62,568 bases of DNA from Pseudomonadota bacterium (lineage in GTDB: Bacteria; Pseudomonadota; Gammaproteobacteria; Burkholderiales; SG8-39), in the NCBI GenBank assembly GCA_021811085.1, contig JAJZPQ010000009.1, positions 30,911-93,478 on the forward strand, in the 5' to 3' direction. The position numbers and the translations under genes were made by a program. Below are positions 41,049-50,484 of the stretch, piece after piece. Under the pieces are notes generated by a model. The model was not told the origin of the DNA. It did not search any database and saw only the letters and a list, made by a program, of their open reading frames with translations. The number at the start of each line of letters is the position of its first letter. The stretch's first letter is position 1.

Positions 41049-42287
41049 ATGTTCGAGTTTCGCAACGGCTCGCTGCACGCTGAGTCGGTCTCGCTGGAAA
41101 CCATCGCGCGCCAATTCGGCACACCCTGCTACGTCTATTCCCGCGCTGCGCTCACCGCAGCACTGGCGCAATTTCAGTCCGCCTGCGGCGGACGCGACGC
41201 GCTGGTGTGCTATGCGATGAAGGCGAATTCAAATCTCGCCATCCTCGGCCTGTACGCGCGCATGGGGGCCGGCTTCGATATCGTCTCCGGCGGCGAGTTG
41301 GCGCGCGTGCTGGCCGCGGGCGGGGATCCGCGCAAGGTGGTTTTCTCCGGCGTGGGCAAGAGCGCCGCCGAGATGCGCTACGCGCTGGAGAACGGCATCC
41401 TGTGCTTCAACGTAGAGTCGGCCTCCGAGCTTGCGCGGCTCGCCGCCGTCGCAGCAACAATGGGGCGGCGTGCGCCGGTCTCGTTCCGGGTCAATCCCGA
41501 CGTCGATGCCCGTACCCACCCCTATATCTCCACCGGCCTGAAGGAAAGCAAGTTCGGCGTCGAGTTCAGCGCCGCGCTGAAGCTGTACCGCGCGGCGACG
41601 CGCATGCCGCAGATCGAAGTCGCGGGCATCGACTGCCACATCGGCTCCAGTCTGAGCGACTATGCGCCGCTGATCGAGGCGCTCGACAAAATGCTCGGGC
41701 TGGTCGACGCGCTTGCCGCCGAGGGCATACAGCCGCGCCACCTGGACCTGGGCGGCGGCCTGGGCATACGCTATCGCGACGAAGCGCCGCCCGATGTCGC
41801 CGCCTATATGCGCGAGGTATTTGCGCGCGTGGGCGAGCGCAAGCTGAAGCTGCTGTTCGAGCCGGGGCGCAACCTGGTGGGCAATGCCGGCGTGCTGCTC
41901 ACGCGCATCGAATATCTGAAACCGGGAGCAGCGCGCAACTTCGCCGTGGTCGATGCCGCCATGAACGACTTGATCCGCCCGGCCCTGTATGAAGCCTGGC
42001 ACGAGATCGTCGCGGTCGGGAACAGCGACGCGCCCAGCGCTGTCTACGATGTAGTCGGGCCGGTGTGCGAGAGCGCCGACTTCCTCGGCAAGGAGCGCGA
42101 GCTTGCGGTAGCCGAGGGCGACCTGCTTGCGGTGATGTCAGCCGGCGCCTACGCGATGTGCATGAGTTCCAACTACAACAGCCGCCCGCGTGCGGCCGAA
42201 GTCATGGTGGACGGCGATAGCGTGCATCTGATCCGGGAGCGCGAGCGCACCGAAGCGCTTTTTGCGTTGGAACACCTTTTGCGTTAG
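41049..42287 (+). CDS. lysA: Diaminopimelate decarboxylase
   Basis: A 412-residue PLP enzyme making L-lysine from meso-diaminopimelate. The PLP lysine is Lys58 in CYAMKANSNLAIL. Other marks are the HIGS segment (GIDCHIGSSLSD), the glycine-rich phosphate site LDLGGGLGIRY, EPGRNLVGNAG and the C-terminal GPVCESADFLGKERELAVAEGD containing the active-site cysteine. It is cotranscribed with lptM. About 180 bases separate it from the RND adaptor gene. Confidence 0.97.
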   Translation: MFEFRNGSLHAESVSLETIARQFGTPCYVYSRAALTAALAQFQSACGGRDALVCYAMKANSNLAILGLYARMGAGFDIVSGGELARVLAAGGDPRKVVFSGVGKSAAEMRYALENGILCFNVESASELARLAAVAATMGRRAPVSFRVNPDVDARTHPYISTGLKESKFGVEFSAALKLYRAATRMPQIEVAGIDCHIGSSLSDYAPLIEALDKMLGLVDALAAEGIQPRHLDLGGGLGIRYRDEAPPDVAAYMREVFARVGERKLKLLFEPGRNLVGNAGVLLTRIEYLKPGAARNFAVVDAAMNDLIRPALYEAWHEIVAVGNSDAPSAVYDVVGPVCESADFLGKERELAVAEGDLLAVMSAGAYAMCMSSNYNSRPRAAEVMVDGDSVHLIRERERTEALFALEHLLR

Positions 42288-42466
42288 ATTGCCCAATCTG
42301 CATACCGTCCGGGACCATCTCAGCGCACCGTATATAGCAGCGCGTTCGCCCTATCCGAGCGAGAGCATCGATGGCCGTCAGCGGCGGGGGTCTGCGGGCG
42401 GTCCGCATGCCAACCCGAGCGGTTTCGCCCTCGCGGCCAAGGCTCGCCGCAGCCAAAATCCAATTC

Positions 42467-43630
42467 ATGAATTTCGAGACACCAGTCATTAAGCCAAAGA
42501 AACTGATACTTTTCGCGATCCTCGGCACCGCTGCCCTCGCGGGCACCTTGCTCGCCTACCGCGGGGCCGAGATTCGCGCACAGGACGCGATGCCTGCGAA
42601 GAGCGCTCCTGCGATGCCGGTCTCGGTCGCGACGGCCGAGCTACGGGCCGTCCCGGTGAAAATCCAGGCGATCGGCAATGTCGAGGCCTATTCGACCGTG
42701 GCGCTCAAGGCGCGCGTGGACGGGCAGATCGTCGAGGTCAACTTCAAGGAAGGGCAGGAGGTAAAGAAGGGCGCGGTGCTGTTCAAGATCGACCCGCGTC
42801 CCTTCGAGGCGACGCTGCGCCAGGCGCAAGCCAATCTCATGCGCGATACCGCACAAAAAGAGCAGGCGCGCTCGCAGGAACGGCGCTACCAGGAGTTGCT
42901 GCAGAAGAACTTCGTTTCCAAGGAAGCCTACGCGCAGATCCGCACCAATGCCGACACCGCCGAAGCCGTCGCGCTCGCGAGCAAGGCTGCGCTCGACAAC
43001 GCCAGGCTGCAGCTCGAATACTGCACCATCCGCTCGCCCATCGACGGTTTTGTCGGCAAGGTGATGCTGCAGATGGGCAACATGGTGAAGGCCAACGACA
43101 GCAATCCGCTGGTGGTCATCAACCAGGTGCGACCGATCTACGTCAATTTCGCCGTGCCCGAGCAGAAACTGTCAGCGATCCGCGGCTACATGGCGAAAGG
43201 GCCGCTGTCGGTCGAAGCGCTGCCGCCAGACTCGGCCAAGGCTCCCGCGCAGGGCACGCTGAGTTTCGTGGACAATGCCGTCGACGCCACGACCGGGACC
43301 ATCAAGCTGAAGGCGGTGTTCCCGAACAAGGACAACGGGTTGTGGCCGGGCCAGTTCGTCGGCACCAGCCTCAAGCTCTACGAGCAGAGAGACGCGCTGG
43401 TCATACCGGTGCAAGCGGTGCAGACCGGACCCAACGGCCAATATGTGTACGTGGTCAAGCCGGACATGACGGTGGAATTGCGCAAGGTCGAACTCGATCG
43501 CAACGACGGCGCCGAAGCCATCATCGCAACGGGCCTGCGTAACGGCGAGACGGTCGTCATCACCGGACAGCTGCGCCTCGCCCCTGGAATCAGGGTCGTG
43601 ATCGCCAAAGCGCAAGCCGACAAGTCATGA
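42467..43630 (+). CDS. RND efflux periplasmic adaptor (MdtA/AcrA-like)
   Basis: A 387-residue membrane fusion protein. After an N-terminal anchor ([19 protein letters not shown]) come the lipoyl half ([20 protein letters not shown]), a coiled-coil hairpin rich in Gln/Glu/Ala, the second lipoyl half ([20 protein letters not shown]), the beta-barrel and the membrane-proximal domain ([20 protein letters not shown]). The start at 42467 is chosen because the upstream in-frame extension lacks family features. Its stop overlaps the pump start (ATGA). Confidence 0.93.
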   Translation: MNFETPVIKPKKLILFAILGTAALAGTLLAYRGAEIRAQDAMPAKSAPAMPVSVATAELRAVPVKIQAIGNVEAYSTVALKARVDGQIVEVNFKEGQEVKKGAVLFKIDPRPFEATLRQAQANLMRDTAQKEQARSQERRYQELLQKNFVSKEAYAQIRTNADTAEAVALASKAALDNARLQLEYCTIRSPIDGFVGKVMLQMGNMVKANDSNPLVVINQVRPIYVNFAVPEQKLSAIRGYMAKGPLSVEALPPDSAKAPAQGTLSFVDNAVDATTGTIKLKAVFPNKDNGLWPGQFVGTSLKLYEQRDALVIPVQAVQTGPNGQYVYVVKPDMTVELRKVELDRNDGAEAIIATGLRNGETVVITGQLRLAPGIRVVIAKAQADKS

Positions 43631-46600
43631 ACCTAGCCGCGCTGTTCGTCCGGCGCCCGGTAATGACCGTGCTGGTGATGGCGGGCGTCCTGATTTTCGG
43701 TCTCGCGGGTTACTTCCGGCTTCCGGTCAGCACGCTGCCCAACGTCGACTTCCCCACGATCCAGGTCAGCGCCGAACTGCCGGGGGCGAGCCCCGAGACC
43801 ATGGCCTCGGCCGTGGCTACGGTGCTGGAGAAGCAATTCTCGACCATCGCCGGCATCGATTCGATGACCTCGGTGAGCGGGCAGGGCACCTCGCAGGTAA
43901 CGATTCAGTTCTCACTCGACCGCGACATCGACGCCGCAGCCCAGGACGTGAGCTCGGCGATCGCCGGCGCAGCGCGCCTGTTGCCCCCGGCCATGAGCAC
44001 GCCGCCGTCGTTCCGCAAGGTCAATCCGGCGGATTTCCCGATTTACTTCCTCGCGCTCACTTCCGACACTTTGCCGCTGTCCACGGTGGACGAGTACGCC
44101 GAGACCTTCCTCGCGCAGCGCATCTCCACCATCAGCGGCGTTGCCCAGGTGATGGTGTTCGGCCAGCAGAAGTACGCGGTACGCATACAGCTTGACCCGA
44201 ACGCGCTCGCCGCGCGCGGCATAGGCATCAACGAGGTGCAGCAGGCGGTGGCGCAGGCCAACGTCAACCTGCCCACCGGCACGCTCTACGGCAAGGAGCG
44301 CATGTTCGCGGTGCAGGCCACCGGCCAACTGTACGATGCGGCGGCGTTCCGCCCGATCATCGTCGCTTACCGCAACGGCTCGCCGGTGCGTCTGGGCGAA
44401 CTCGGCCACGTGATCGACAGCGTGCAGACCGACAAGGTCGCCGCCTGGTTCAAGAACCAACGCGGCATCGTGCTTGCCATTCAGCGCCAGCCCGGCGTGA
44501 ACACGATCGAGGTGGTCGACTCGATCAAAAGGCTGCTGCCGACGTTCCGCGCCGAAGTGCCGGCCGGGATCGACATCAGCGTGCTCTACGACCGCTCGGT
44601 CTCCATCCGCAACTCGGTCGAGGACGTGCAATTCACGCTGCTGCTCGCGCTGGTTCTGGTGGTGACGGTGATTTTCATCTTCCTGCGCAACATCCCGGCG
44701 ACGATCATCCCCAGCTTCGCCCTGCCCTTGTCGATCATCGGCACGTTTTCGCTGATGTACCTGTTCGGCTACAGCCTGGACAACATCTCGCTGATGGCGC
44801 TGACGCTCTCGGTCGGCTTCGTCGTAGACGACGCGATCGTCATGCTGGAGAACATCTCGCGCCACATGGAAATGGGCAAGAGCGCGATGCAGGCGACCCT
44901 GGACGGCTCGAAAGAGGTTTCCTTCACCATCCTGTCGATGACGATATCGCTGATTGCGGTATTCATCCCGGTGCTGTTCATGGGCGGCATACTCGGGCGC
45001 GTGCTGCACGAATTTGCGGTCGTCATCATGGTCGCGGTGCTGATCTCGGGTTTCGTCTCGCTCACGCTCACGCCGATGATGTGCAGCCGCATCCTCAAAC
45101 CGCACACGCGGCAGAAGCATGGCCGGGTATTCATGCTGAGCGAACGCGCGTTCGAGGCGCTCAAGGGCGGCTATGCCGCCAGCCTGCAGTGGGTGCTGCG
45201 CCGCGCGCGCCTGACCATGGTGGTCTTCCTCGGCATCGTGATCGCCACCGGATTCCTGTTCGCGAAAATGCCCAAAGGCTTCTTGCCGAGCGACGACAGC
45301 GGACAGCTGTACTGTTTCACCGAGGCGCGGCAGGACATCTCGTTCGAAGCCATGGCGGCGCTGCAGCGCCAGGTGGCGGAGGTCATCCGCCAGGATCCCA
45401 ACGTGGAAGCGCTGATGGCCTCGATCGGCGCGACCAGCTTCAACCCGTCGCTCAACGTGGGCCGGATCACCATCGCGCTGAAGCCGCGCTCGGAGCGCAA
45501 GTCGGCCGACGAAGTGCTGCGCGAGCTGCGACCCAAGGTCGCCAACATTCTCGGCATCAAGGTTTTCCTGCAGAACGTCCCGGCGATCCGCGTCGGCGGG
45601 CAGCTCACCAAGAGCCCCTATCAGTATTTGGTCCAGAGCGCGAGCACCGAGGAACTGTATCATTGGGCGCCGCTGGTCGAGGCCCGGCTGAAGACACTGC
45701 CGACGCTGGTGGACGTGTCGAGCGATCTGCAAATCGCCCGCCCGCAGGTGACCGTGAATATCGACCGCGAAAGGGCCTCCGCGCTCGGCGTCTCGGCGCA
45801 GCAGATCGAGGCGGCGCTCGCCAACGCTTACGGCGCCCAGCAAGTGTCCACCATTTACACGGCGACCAACCAGTATTGGGTGATCCTGGAACTCGAGCCG
45901 CGCTACCAGACCGACCCCGCGGCGCTGGGGCTGCTCTATGTGCGCTCGTCGACGGGAGCGCTGGTGCCGCTCAATTCTCTGGCGAAGCTCACCTACGGTG
46001 TCGGTCCGCTCGCGATCAGCCACCTCGGCCAGTTGCCCTCGGTGACCCTGTCCTACGATCTGCGCCCCGGCGTATCGCTGTCGCAGGCGATCACCGAGAT
46101 CAACGGCGCGATGCGCGAATTGCGAGTCCCAGCCACGCTCAACACCTCCTTCCAGGGCACGGCGCAGGCGTTCCAGGCCTCGCTCAAAGGCATGGGCCTG
46201 CTGCTGTTGTTGGCTGTACTGGTGATCTACCTCGTGCTGGGGATACTGTATGAGAGTTTCATCCATCCGCTTACCATCCTCTCGGGGCTGCCCACGGCAG
46301 CCCTGGGCGCACTGGTGACGCTGCTCGCGTTCGGCATCGAACTGAACATGTATGCGTTCGTCGGCATGATCATGCTGGTCGGCATCGTCAAGAAGAACGC
46401 CATCATGATGATCGACTTTGCGATCGAGGCGCAGCGCAAGGAGGGTAAGGCGCCGGCGGAGGCGATCTACGAAGCCTGCATCGTGCGTTTCCGGCCGATC
46501 ATGATGACCACCATGGCGGCGCTGATGGGCAGCCTGCCGATCGCCTTGTCGATAGGCGCCGGCGGCGATGCGCGCAAGCCCTTGGGCCTGGCGGTGGTCG

Positions 46601-46734
46601 GCGGCCTCCTGGTATCGCAGGTGCTGACGCTGTACATTACGCCGGTGATCTACATCTATTTCGAGCGCCTGCAGCAATGGATGGCGCGGCGGCGCGGCGT
46701 GCCGGCCGAACCCAAGCTCAACGCGGCGGACTGA
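43627..46734 (+). CDS. RND efflux transporter permease (HAE1 family, MdtB/MdtC-like)
   Basis: A 1035-residue proton-driven multidrug or organic-solute exporter. It starts [20 protein letters not shown] with [20 protein letters not shown] typical of HAE pumps. The TM4 proton relay reads [20 protein letters not shown], with the paired aspartates of HAE1 transporters rather than the metal-pump DFG form. Full length, with two repeats. No TolC-type channel gene follows; the next gene converges on it. It would have to use a channel encoded elsewhere. Confidence 0.94.
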   Translation: MNLAALFVRRPVMTVLVMAGVLIFGLAGYFRLPVSTLPNVDFPTIQVSAELPGASPETMASAVATVLEKQFSTIAGIDSMTSVSGQGTSQVTIQFSLDRDIDAAAQDVSSAIAGAARLLPPAMSTPPSFRKVNPADFPIYFLALTSDTLPLSTVDEYAETFLAQRISTISGVAQVMVFGQQKYAVRIQLDPNALAARGIGINEVQQAVAQANVNLPTGTLYGKERMFAVQATGQLYDAAAFRPIIVAYRNGSPVRLGELGHVIDSVQTDKVAAWFKNQRGIVLAIQRQPGVNTIEVVDSIKRLLPTFRAEVPAGIDISVLYDRSVSIRNSVEDVQFTLLLALVLVVTVIFIFLRNIPATIIPSFALPLSIIGTFSLMYLFGYSLDNISLMALTLSVGFVVDDAIVMLENISRHMEMGKSAMQATLDGSKEVSFTILSMTISLIAVFIPVLFMGGILGRVLHEFAVVIMVAVLISGFVSLTLTPMMCSRILKPHTRQKHGRVFMLSERAFEALKGGYAASLQWVLRRARLTMVVFLGIVIATGFLFAKMPKGFLPSDDSGQLYCFTEARQDISFEAMAALQRQVAEVIRQDPNVEALMASIGATSFNPSLNVGRITIALKPRSERKSADEVLRELRPKVANILGIKVFLQNVPAIRVGGQLTKSPYQYLVQSASTEELYHWAPLVEARLKTLPTLVDVSSDLQIARPQVTVNIDRERASALGVSAQQIEAALANAYGAQQVSTIYTATNQYWVILELEPRYQTDPAALGLLYVRSSTGALVPLNSLAKLTYGVGPLAISHLGQLPSVTLSYDLRPGVSLSQAITEINGAMRELRVPATLNTSFQGTAQAFQASLKGMGLLLLLAVLVIYLVLGILYESFIHPLTILSGLPTAALGALVTLLAFGIELNMYAFVGMIMLVGIVKKNAIMMIDFAIEAQRKEGKAPAEAIYEACIVRFRPIMMTTMAALMGSLPIALSIGAGGDARKPLGLAVVGGLLVSQVLTLYITPVIYIYFERLQQWMARRRGVPAEPKLNAAD

Positions 46735-46741
46735 ATCGGAC

Positions 46742-47392
46742 TTAAACTGCGCGTGAGCGAGCCGGATTTCCGGACATCGCTGCAACCGCGCGCTCGCGCG
46801 CGCGGAACAGCAGGCGCAGGCCCAGCAGCACGACCAGCACTGCCGCATAGATCGCCGGCTGGGTGATATCCTTTTTCACCAGCCACCAGTAGTGAACCAC
46901 GCCGCCGACGGCGACGGCATAGACCAGGCGGTGCAGGGCGAGCCAATTCTTTGCCCCGAGCCGTTTCACCATGGCAGCGGTCGAGGTTGCGGCGAGCGGA
47001 AGCAGCAGCAGAAAACTGGTGAAGCCGACCGTGATGAAAGGCCGCTTGATCACGTCCTTGACGATCGCGGCGAAATCGAAAAACTGGTCGAGCCAGATGT
47101 AGGTGAGGAAATGCAGCACGGCGTAAAAGAAGGCATATAGCCCGAGCATGCGGCGCAGCCGCAGCAGCCAATTCCACCCGGCGAGCTTTCTCAGCGGCGT
47201 GACGCCGAGCGTGATCAAAAGGAAAGACAGCGTCCAGGTGCCGGTGGAATGGGTGATTGCTTCGATCGGATTGGCGCCCAGTGTCCGCATGAACGCGCCG
47301 ACGACCAGGCGCGCAAACGGAACCAGGCAAAGCACGAATATCGCCGGCTTGATCCAGCCCGCGCTTGCGCGCGGCCCCCAATCGATCGCCAA
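46742..47392 (-). CDS. msrQ: MsrQ, haem-binding membrane subunit of the methionine sulfoxide reductase
   Basis: A 216-residue ferric-reductase-like membrane protein with six hydrophobic segments; it supplies electrons from quinones to MsrP. Signature regions: THSTGTWTLSFLLITLGVTP, LRRMLGLYAFFYAVLHFLTY and LHRLVYAVAVGGVVHYWWLV with the haem-ligand histidines. The start is TTG at 47390-47392, nine bases after the msrP stop. Confidence 0.93.
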   Translation of the reverse strand: MAIDWGPRASAGWIKPAIFVLCLVPFARLVVGAFMRTLGANPIEAITHSTGTWTLSFLLITLGVTPLRKLAGWNWLLRLRRMLGLYAFFYAVLHFLTYIWLDQFFDFAAIVKDVIKRPFITVGFTSFLLLLPLAATSTAAMVKRLGAKNWLALHRLVYAVAVGGVVHYWWLVKKDITQPAIYAAVLVVLLGLRLLFRARERAVAAMSGNPARSRAV

Positions 47393-47401
47393 CGCCGCAG
47401 C

Positions 47402-48355
47402 CTAGAAGTTTTTCTTCAAGTCCATGCCGGCGTACAGGCCTGCCACCTGGTCGGCATAGCCATTGAACATCAGGGTCTTGCGCTTCATGAATTCGCCTAT
47501 GCGCCTTTCCTTCGCCTGGCTCCAGCGCGGGTGATCGACCGCGGGGTTGACGTTGGAGTAGAAGCCGTATTCGCTGGGCGACGCCTTCATCCAGGCAGTC
47601 TGCGGCATGCGCTCGACAAAGCGGATGCGCACGATGGACTTGCCGCCCTTGAATCCGTATTTCCACGGCACGACCAGGCGGATCGGAGCGCCGTTCTGCT
47701 TGGGCAGGACCTCGCCGTACATGCCTACCGCCAGGATGCTGAGCGGATGCATCGCTTCGTCCAGGCGCAGACCCTCGATGTAGGGGTAAGAGAGCACCGG
47801 CAGCCGCAGACCCGGCATGTTGTCCGATTGATAAACGCTCACGAACTCGACGAACTTCGCCTTGCCGGTCGGCTCGGCCTGCCGAATCAGGTCGCCCAGC
47901 GCAAAACCGACCCAGGGGATGACCATCGACCAGCCCTCGACGCAGCGCATGCGGTAGATGCGCTCTTGCAAGGCCATGGTCTTCAGCAGATCTTCAATGG
48001 CCCAGATCCTGGGCTTTTTCACCTCGCCCTCGACCATCAGCGTCCAGGGTTTGATTTTCAGCTTGCCCGCGTAGCGCGCGGGCGAGTCCTTGTCGGTGCC
48101 GAACTCGTAGTAATTGTTGTAGTTCGTGGCATCCTTGTAGCTGGTCGGCTCCTCGGTGGTGCTGAACGGACTCTTGCTCACGCCGGCAAATACCTTTTCC
48201 CCGGCGCGCGCAGAACGATTCGTATAGAGCGCTCCTGCAGCCGAAGCGCTCAAGACGGCGAGTCCCGCGGCCCGAATGAATGCACGCCGCTGCAGATATA
48301 CGCCGCGATCAGTGATTTCCGAAGGCTGGATGTCGGTTGCTCGTTTGATCAGCAT
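47402..48355 (-). CDS. msrP: MsrP, periplasmic protein-methionine-sulfoxide reductase catalytic subunit
   Basis: A 317-residue molybdopterin enzyme repairing oxidised methionines in periplasmic proteins. The twin-arginine signal is [10 protein letters not shown] (Arg23-Arg24). The Mo-ligating cysteine is Cys138 in [15 protein letters not shown]. The C-terminal [18 protein letters not shown] is conserved. It precedes msrQ and follows the anti-sigma factor gene by 126 bases on the same strand. Confidence 0.95.
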   Translation of the reverse strand: MLIKRATDIQPSEITDRGVYLQRRAFIRAAGLAVLSASAAGALYTNRSARAGEKVFAGVSKSPFSTTEEPTSYKDATNYNNYYEFGTDKDSPARYAGKLKIKPWTLMVEGEVKKPRIWAIEDLLKTMALQERIYRMRCVEGWSMVIPWVGFALGDLIRQAEPTGKAKFVEFVSVYQSDNMPGLRLPVLSYPYIEGLRLDEAMHPLSILAVGMYGEVLPKQNGAPIRLVVPWKYGFKGGKSIVRIRFVERMPQTAWMKASPSEYGFYSNVNPAVDHPRWSQAKERRIGEFMKRKTLMFNGYADQVAGLYAGMDLKKNF

Positions 48356-48481
48356 GGTCTGGGATTTCCTCTAGTGCCCTGCAATCTTAGCCGAGTCGCG
48401 GCTGAGCGTGGGTCCCGCGGCTGCCGCCGCATGAGCCGGCCGCAGCGGACCGGCGGCCCGTTGGTTTGGATCGCTGTGGAT

Positions 48482-49228
48482 TCAGGGATTAAGCTGGCGA
48501 TAGACCGCGGTTGCGACATTGAGCAGGCGCGCGCGCTCCATCTCCGCAGACAGTGCATAGCCGAGTTTGCCGTCGATCCAGTAAAACACCGCAATCTTGT
48601 CTTCCTGGCTGAAGCGAAATGCGGTGTCGCGCGGCTCGGCCTCCCGGCGGGCCACATACAGTGTAATGCGTTGACCCTTTGCGTCCTGATACATGAACTG
48701 CGCTACGGGACCCTTGCCTCCCGGCAGCAGCCGCCCCCCCACCAGTTCATAACCTTGCTGCGTCAGCACCGGCACCTTGAGTTCGTGTCCCAGGCGCTTG
48801 GACAGCCATTTGACCAGGTGATCCTGCTGTTCCGCGCCGACTTCGACCGGATGGCGCACTTCCGGCGCATACACCGCGTAGGCAACGGCGGCCCGATAGG
48901 GCAGTGCCGCCATTTCAGCTGCGCGCTCGCCTTGGTGAGCGCGCAGCAACCAGCCCAGGCCGAAGCTCAGCCCCAGGGCCCCCGCTGCGACCGCGTAATA
49001 CGGCCAGCGGCGCCGCGGCGCGCGCGCGGCGAGCAGCCGCTGCGGCACCGGTTCATTCAGCACCGGGTTGTACAGCGCGCGCAGCGCCTCGTTCTGTCCG
49101 CGCCAAGTGCGCACGTTTTCGGCCGCGCCTGCATCGTGCGCGAGATGAGCCTCGATCCGCAGGCGGCGCGCTTCGTCCAACTGCCCGTCGGCATAGGCGT
49201 GCAGATCGGATTGCGTGATATTGCTCAT
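48482..49228 (-). CDS. Membrane-anchored anti-sigma factor
   Basis: A 248-residue single-pass protein. The N-terminal cytosolic domain (SDLHAYADGQLDEARRLRIE, then AHLAHD) is the anti-sigma type with HxxxH-like spacing but no cysteine pair, so it is not a zinc-binding ZAS domain. Transmembrane helix YYAVAAGALGLSFGLGWLL is near residues 77-95. The periplasmic part is about 150 residues and contains VGAEQQDHLVKWLSKRLGHE. Its ATG overlaps the sigma factor stop (ATGA). It should hold the sigma factor inactive until an envelope signal arrives. Confidence 0.88.
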   Translation of the reverse strand: MSNITQSDLHAYADGQLDEARRLRIEAHLAHDAGAAENVRTWRGQNEALRALYNPVLNEPVPQRLLAARAPRRRWPYYAVAAGALGLSFGLGWLLRAHQGERAAEMAALPYRAAVAYAVYAPEVRHPVEVGAEQQDHLVKWLSKRLGHELKVPVLTQQGYELVGGRLLPGGKGPVAQFMYQDAKGQRITLYVARREAEPRDTAFRFSQEDKIAVFYWIDGKLGYALSAEMERARLLNVATAVYRQLNP

Positions 49229-49725
49229 TTGACCAGTTTAAGATTGGTTGCCGGTGCCGCGCCGGACATCAAGGCATGCAGCCGCTCACGCCCGCGCGAC
49301 AGGCGCGACATGACGGTGCCGACCGGCACCCCCAGCGCCTGACTCGCCTCGGCATAGCTCAGCTGCTCCAGGCCAACCAGCAACAGCACTTCGCGCTGCT
49401 CCGCCGGCAGGCGCCGCAGCGCCGCGTCCAGGTCGCGCAATTCCAGCGGGTCCGCGCGCGGCGCACTCTCCAGTGCCGCCTCGGCATCCTCGTCCAGCGC
49501 GAGCTCGCGCCGCTGCTTCAGCTGATTGACGAACACGTTGTGCATGATGGAGAACATCCAGGCGCGCAAGTCGCTGCCGCGGCGCCACAGATGGAATTTG
49601 CCGAGCGCGCGTTCGAGCGTATCCTGCACCAGATCGTCGGCCCGGTGGCTGTCCCCCGCCAGCGCGCGCGCGTAGCGCCGCAAACGGGGAATGTGTGCCG
49701 CGATTTCCGCGCTGTCCATCAGCAC
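49225..49725 (-). CDS. ECF-type RNA polymerase sigma factor
   Basis: A 166-residue two-domain sigma factor. Region 2 is RYARALAGDSHRADDLVQDT with the -10-recognition segment RAWMFSIMHNVFVNQ. Region 4 is LRRLPAEQREVLLLVGLEQL followed by helix-turn-helix SYAEASQALGVPVGTVMSRL. There is no region 1 or 3, as usual for ECF factors. It may start at 49725 or at the ATG six bases later. It is flanked by the COG4315-type lipoprotein gene and the anti-sigma gene. Confidence 0.95.
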   Translation of the reverse strand: MLMDSAEIAAHIPRLRRYARALAGDSHRADDLVQDTLERALGKFHLWRRGSDLRAWMFSIMHNVFVNQLKQRRELALDEDAEAALESAPRADPLELRDLDAALRRLPAEQREVLLLVGLEQLSYAEASQALGVPVGTVMSRLSRGRERLHALMSGAAPATNLKLVK

Positions 49726-49743
49726 ATCATAGCAACGGCGGTG

Positions 49744-50121
49744 CTATTTCGTCGCGACGTGCCAGACCTTGTTGAAGCTGTCACCGGTCTTGTCGCCGGG
49801 CATGTGATCCTTGACCCAGAGGTAGAGCGGCTTGCCTTTGTAGGCCCACTGCCTCGAGCCGTCGTCGCGCGCGAGCACGGTCCAGTCGCCCGAGGCCTGA
49901 TCGGTTGCGGCGGCATGCAAGGGCGGCCAGTTGGCCGCGCATGGCCCATTGCACGCACTCTTGCCGCTGCCGGCCGCATCTTTGTCGAAGGTGTACAGCG
50001 TCATGCCCGCCGAATTGACCAGCATACCGCCTTCGAACTTTGCCACCGTCGGCGCGCCGCCCATGCTGGCGCAGGCGCCGAGTGCCATTGCCAGTACCGC
50101 TGCCGCAACTGTCTTTGTCAT
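49744..50121 (-). CDS. COG4315-type secreted lipoprotein (Y-x4-D repeat protein)
   Basis: A 125-residue lipoprotein with lipobox LGAC (Cys17) and the COG4315 fold: MTLYTFDKDAAGSGKSACNG gives the Y-x4-D element, followed by CAANWPPL, and a second copy of the style in QWAYKGKPLYLWVKD. The ATG at 50121 has AAAGGAG upstream; an ATG at 50151 in frame is less likely. It is the promoter-proximal gene of the ECF operon, 18 bases ahead of the sigma gene. The function of the family is unknown. Confidence 0.85.
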   Translation of the reverse strand: MTKTVAAAVLAMALGACASMGGAPTVAKFEGGMLVNSAGMTLYTFDKDAAGSGKSACNGPCAANWPPLHAAATDQASGDWTVLARDDGSRQWAYKGKPLYLWVKDHMPGDKTGDSFNKVWHVATK

Positions 50122-50157
50122 GCCGTTCTCCTTTGGGAAAGTGGTTGCCATGCATGA

Positions 50158-50186
50158 CTAAACAGGCGGACGAAGGGGTTTATTCC
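50158..50186 (-). promoter_or_regulatory. Candidate ECF-sigma promoter of the lipoprotein-sigma-msrPQ operon
   Basis: On the minus strand GGAATAAA (50179-50186), then an 18-base gap from GGAAT to GTTTA (50159-50163). The GGAAT/GTT pair with this spacing is the general ECF style. It lies about 38 bases upstream of the lipoprotein start, so an autoregulated operon is plausible. Confidence 0.45.
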
Positions 50187-50484
50187 GGCTTTCAAGAAAT
50201 TCCGCCAGCATCGGCGCGTCACGGCAGCCCTGTCTGATCGCCCGACTGAACCCGGCCGCAGCCATGTTGTTTTGCTCCGGCAATATCAACGCCGCGGTGA
50301 TCGCGGTGGGCGAAAAAGGGGCCGACCTGGTGCTGGAGGGCGCGTCGCCGTAGCCCCGTTTCAAAAGCAGTGCCGTCGCCCCGATGCCCATGCCCGGATA
50401 AAGTTGACATGCAATTGTGGGTTTGACACACTGGCGCAAACAAGACCACTCAAGAGTCGTGTCAATTAACCCGAGGAGAATTGA
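50187..50484. other. Gene-free region before the LIV-type binding protein gene
   Basis: No convincing gene. It holds two TTGACA copies 19 bases apart (50404 and 50423) and an inverted repeat TTGACAC (50423-50429) with GTGTCAA (50459-50465), possible operator sites. GAGGAGA just before 50485 is the ribosome binding site of the next gene. A minus-strand frame 50158-50388 (77 codons) has no family features. Confidence 0.4.

Noticed and set aside
42371-42466. 32-residue N-terminal extension of the HAE adaptor
   Set aside because: Arg-rich, without a signal feature; the membrane anchor follows the ATG at 42467.
43912-46848. 978-codon open frame on the minus strand opposite the HAE pump
   Set aside because: Its residues are Arg/His/Gln-rich with no domain, the typical antisense shadow of a high-GC gene.
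50158-50388. 77-codon minus-strand frame upstream of the ABC binding protein
   Set aside because: No ribosome binding site or family motif, and it overlaps the candidate ECF promoter.
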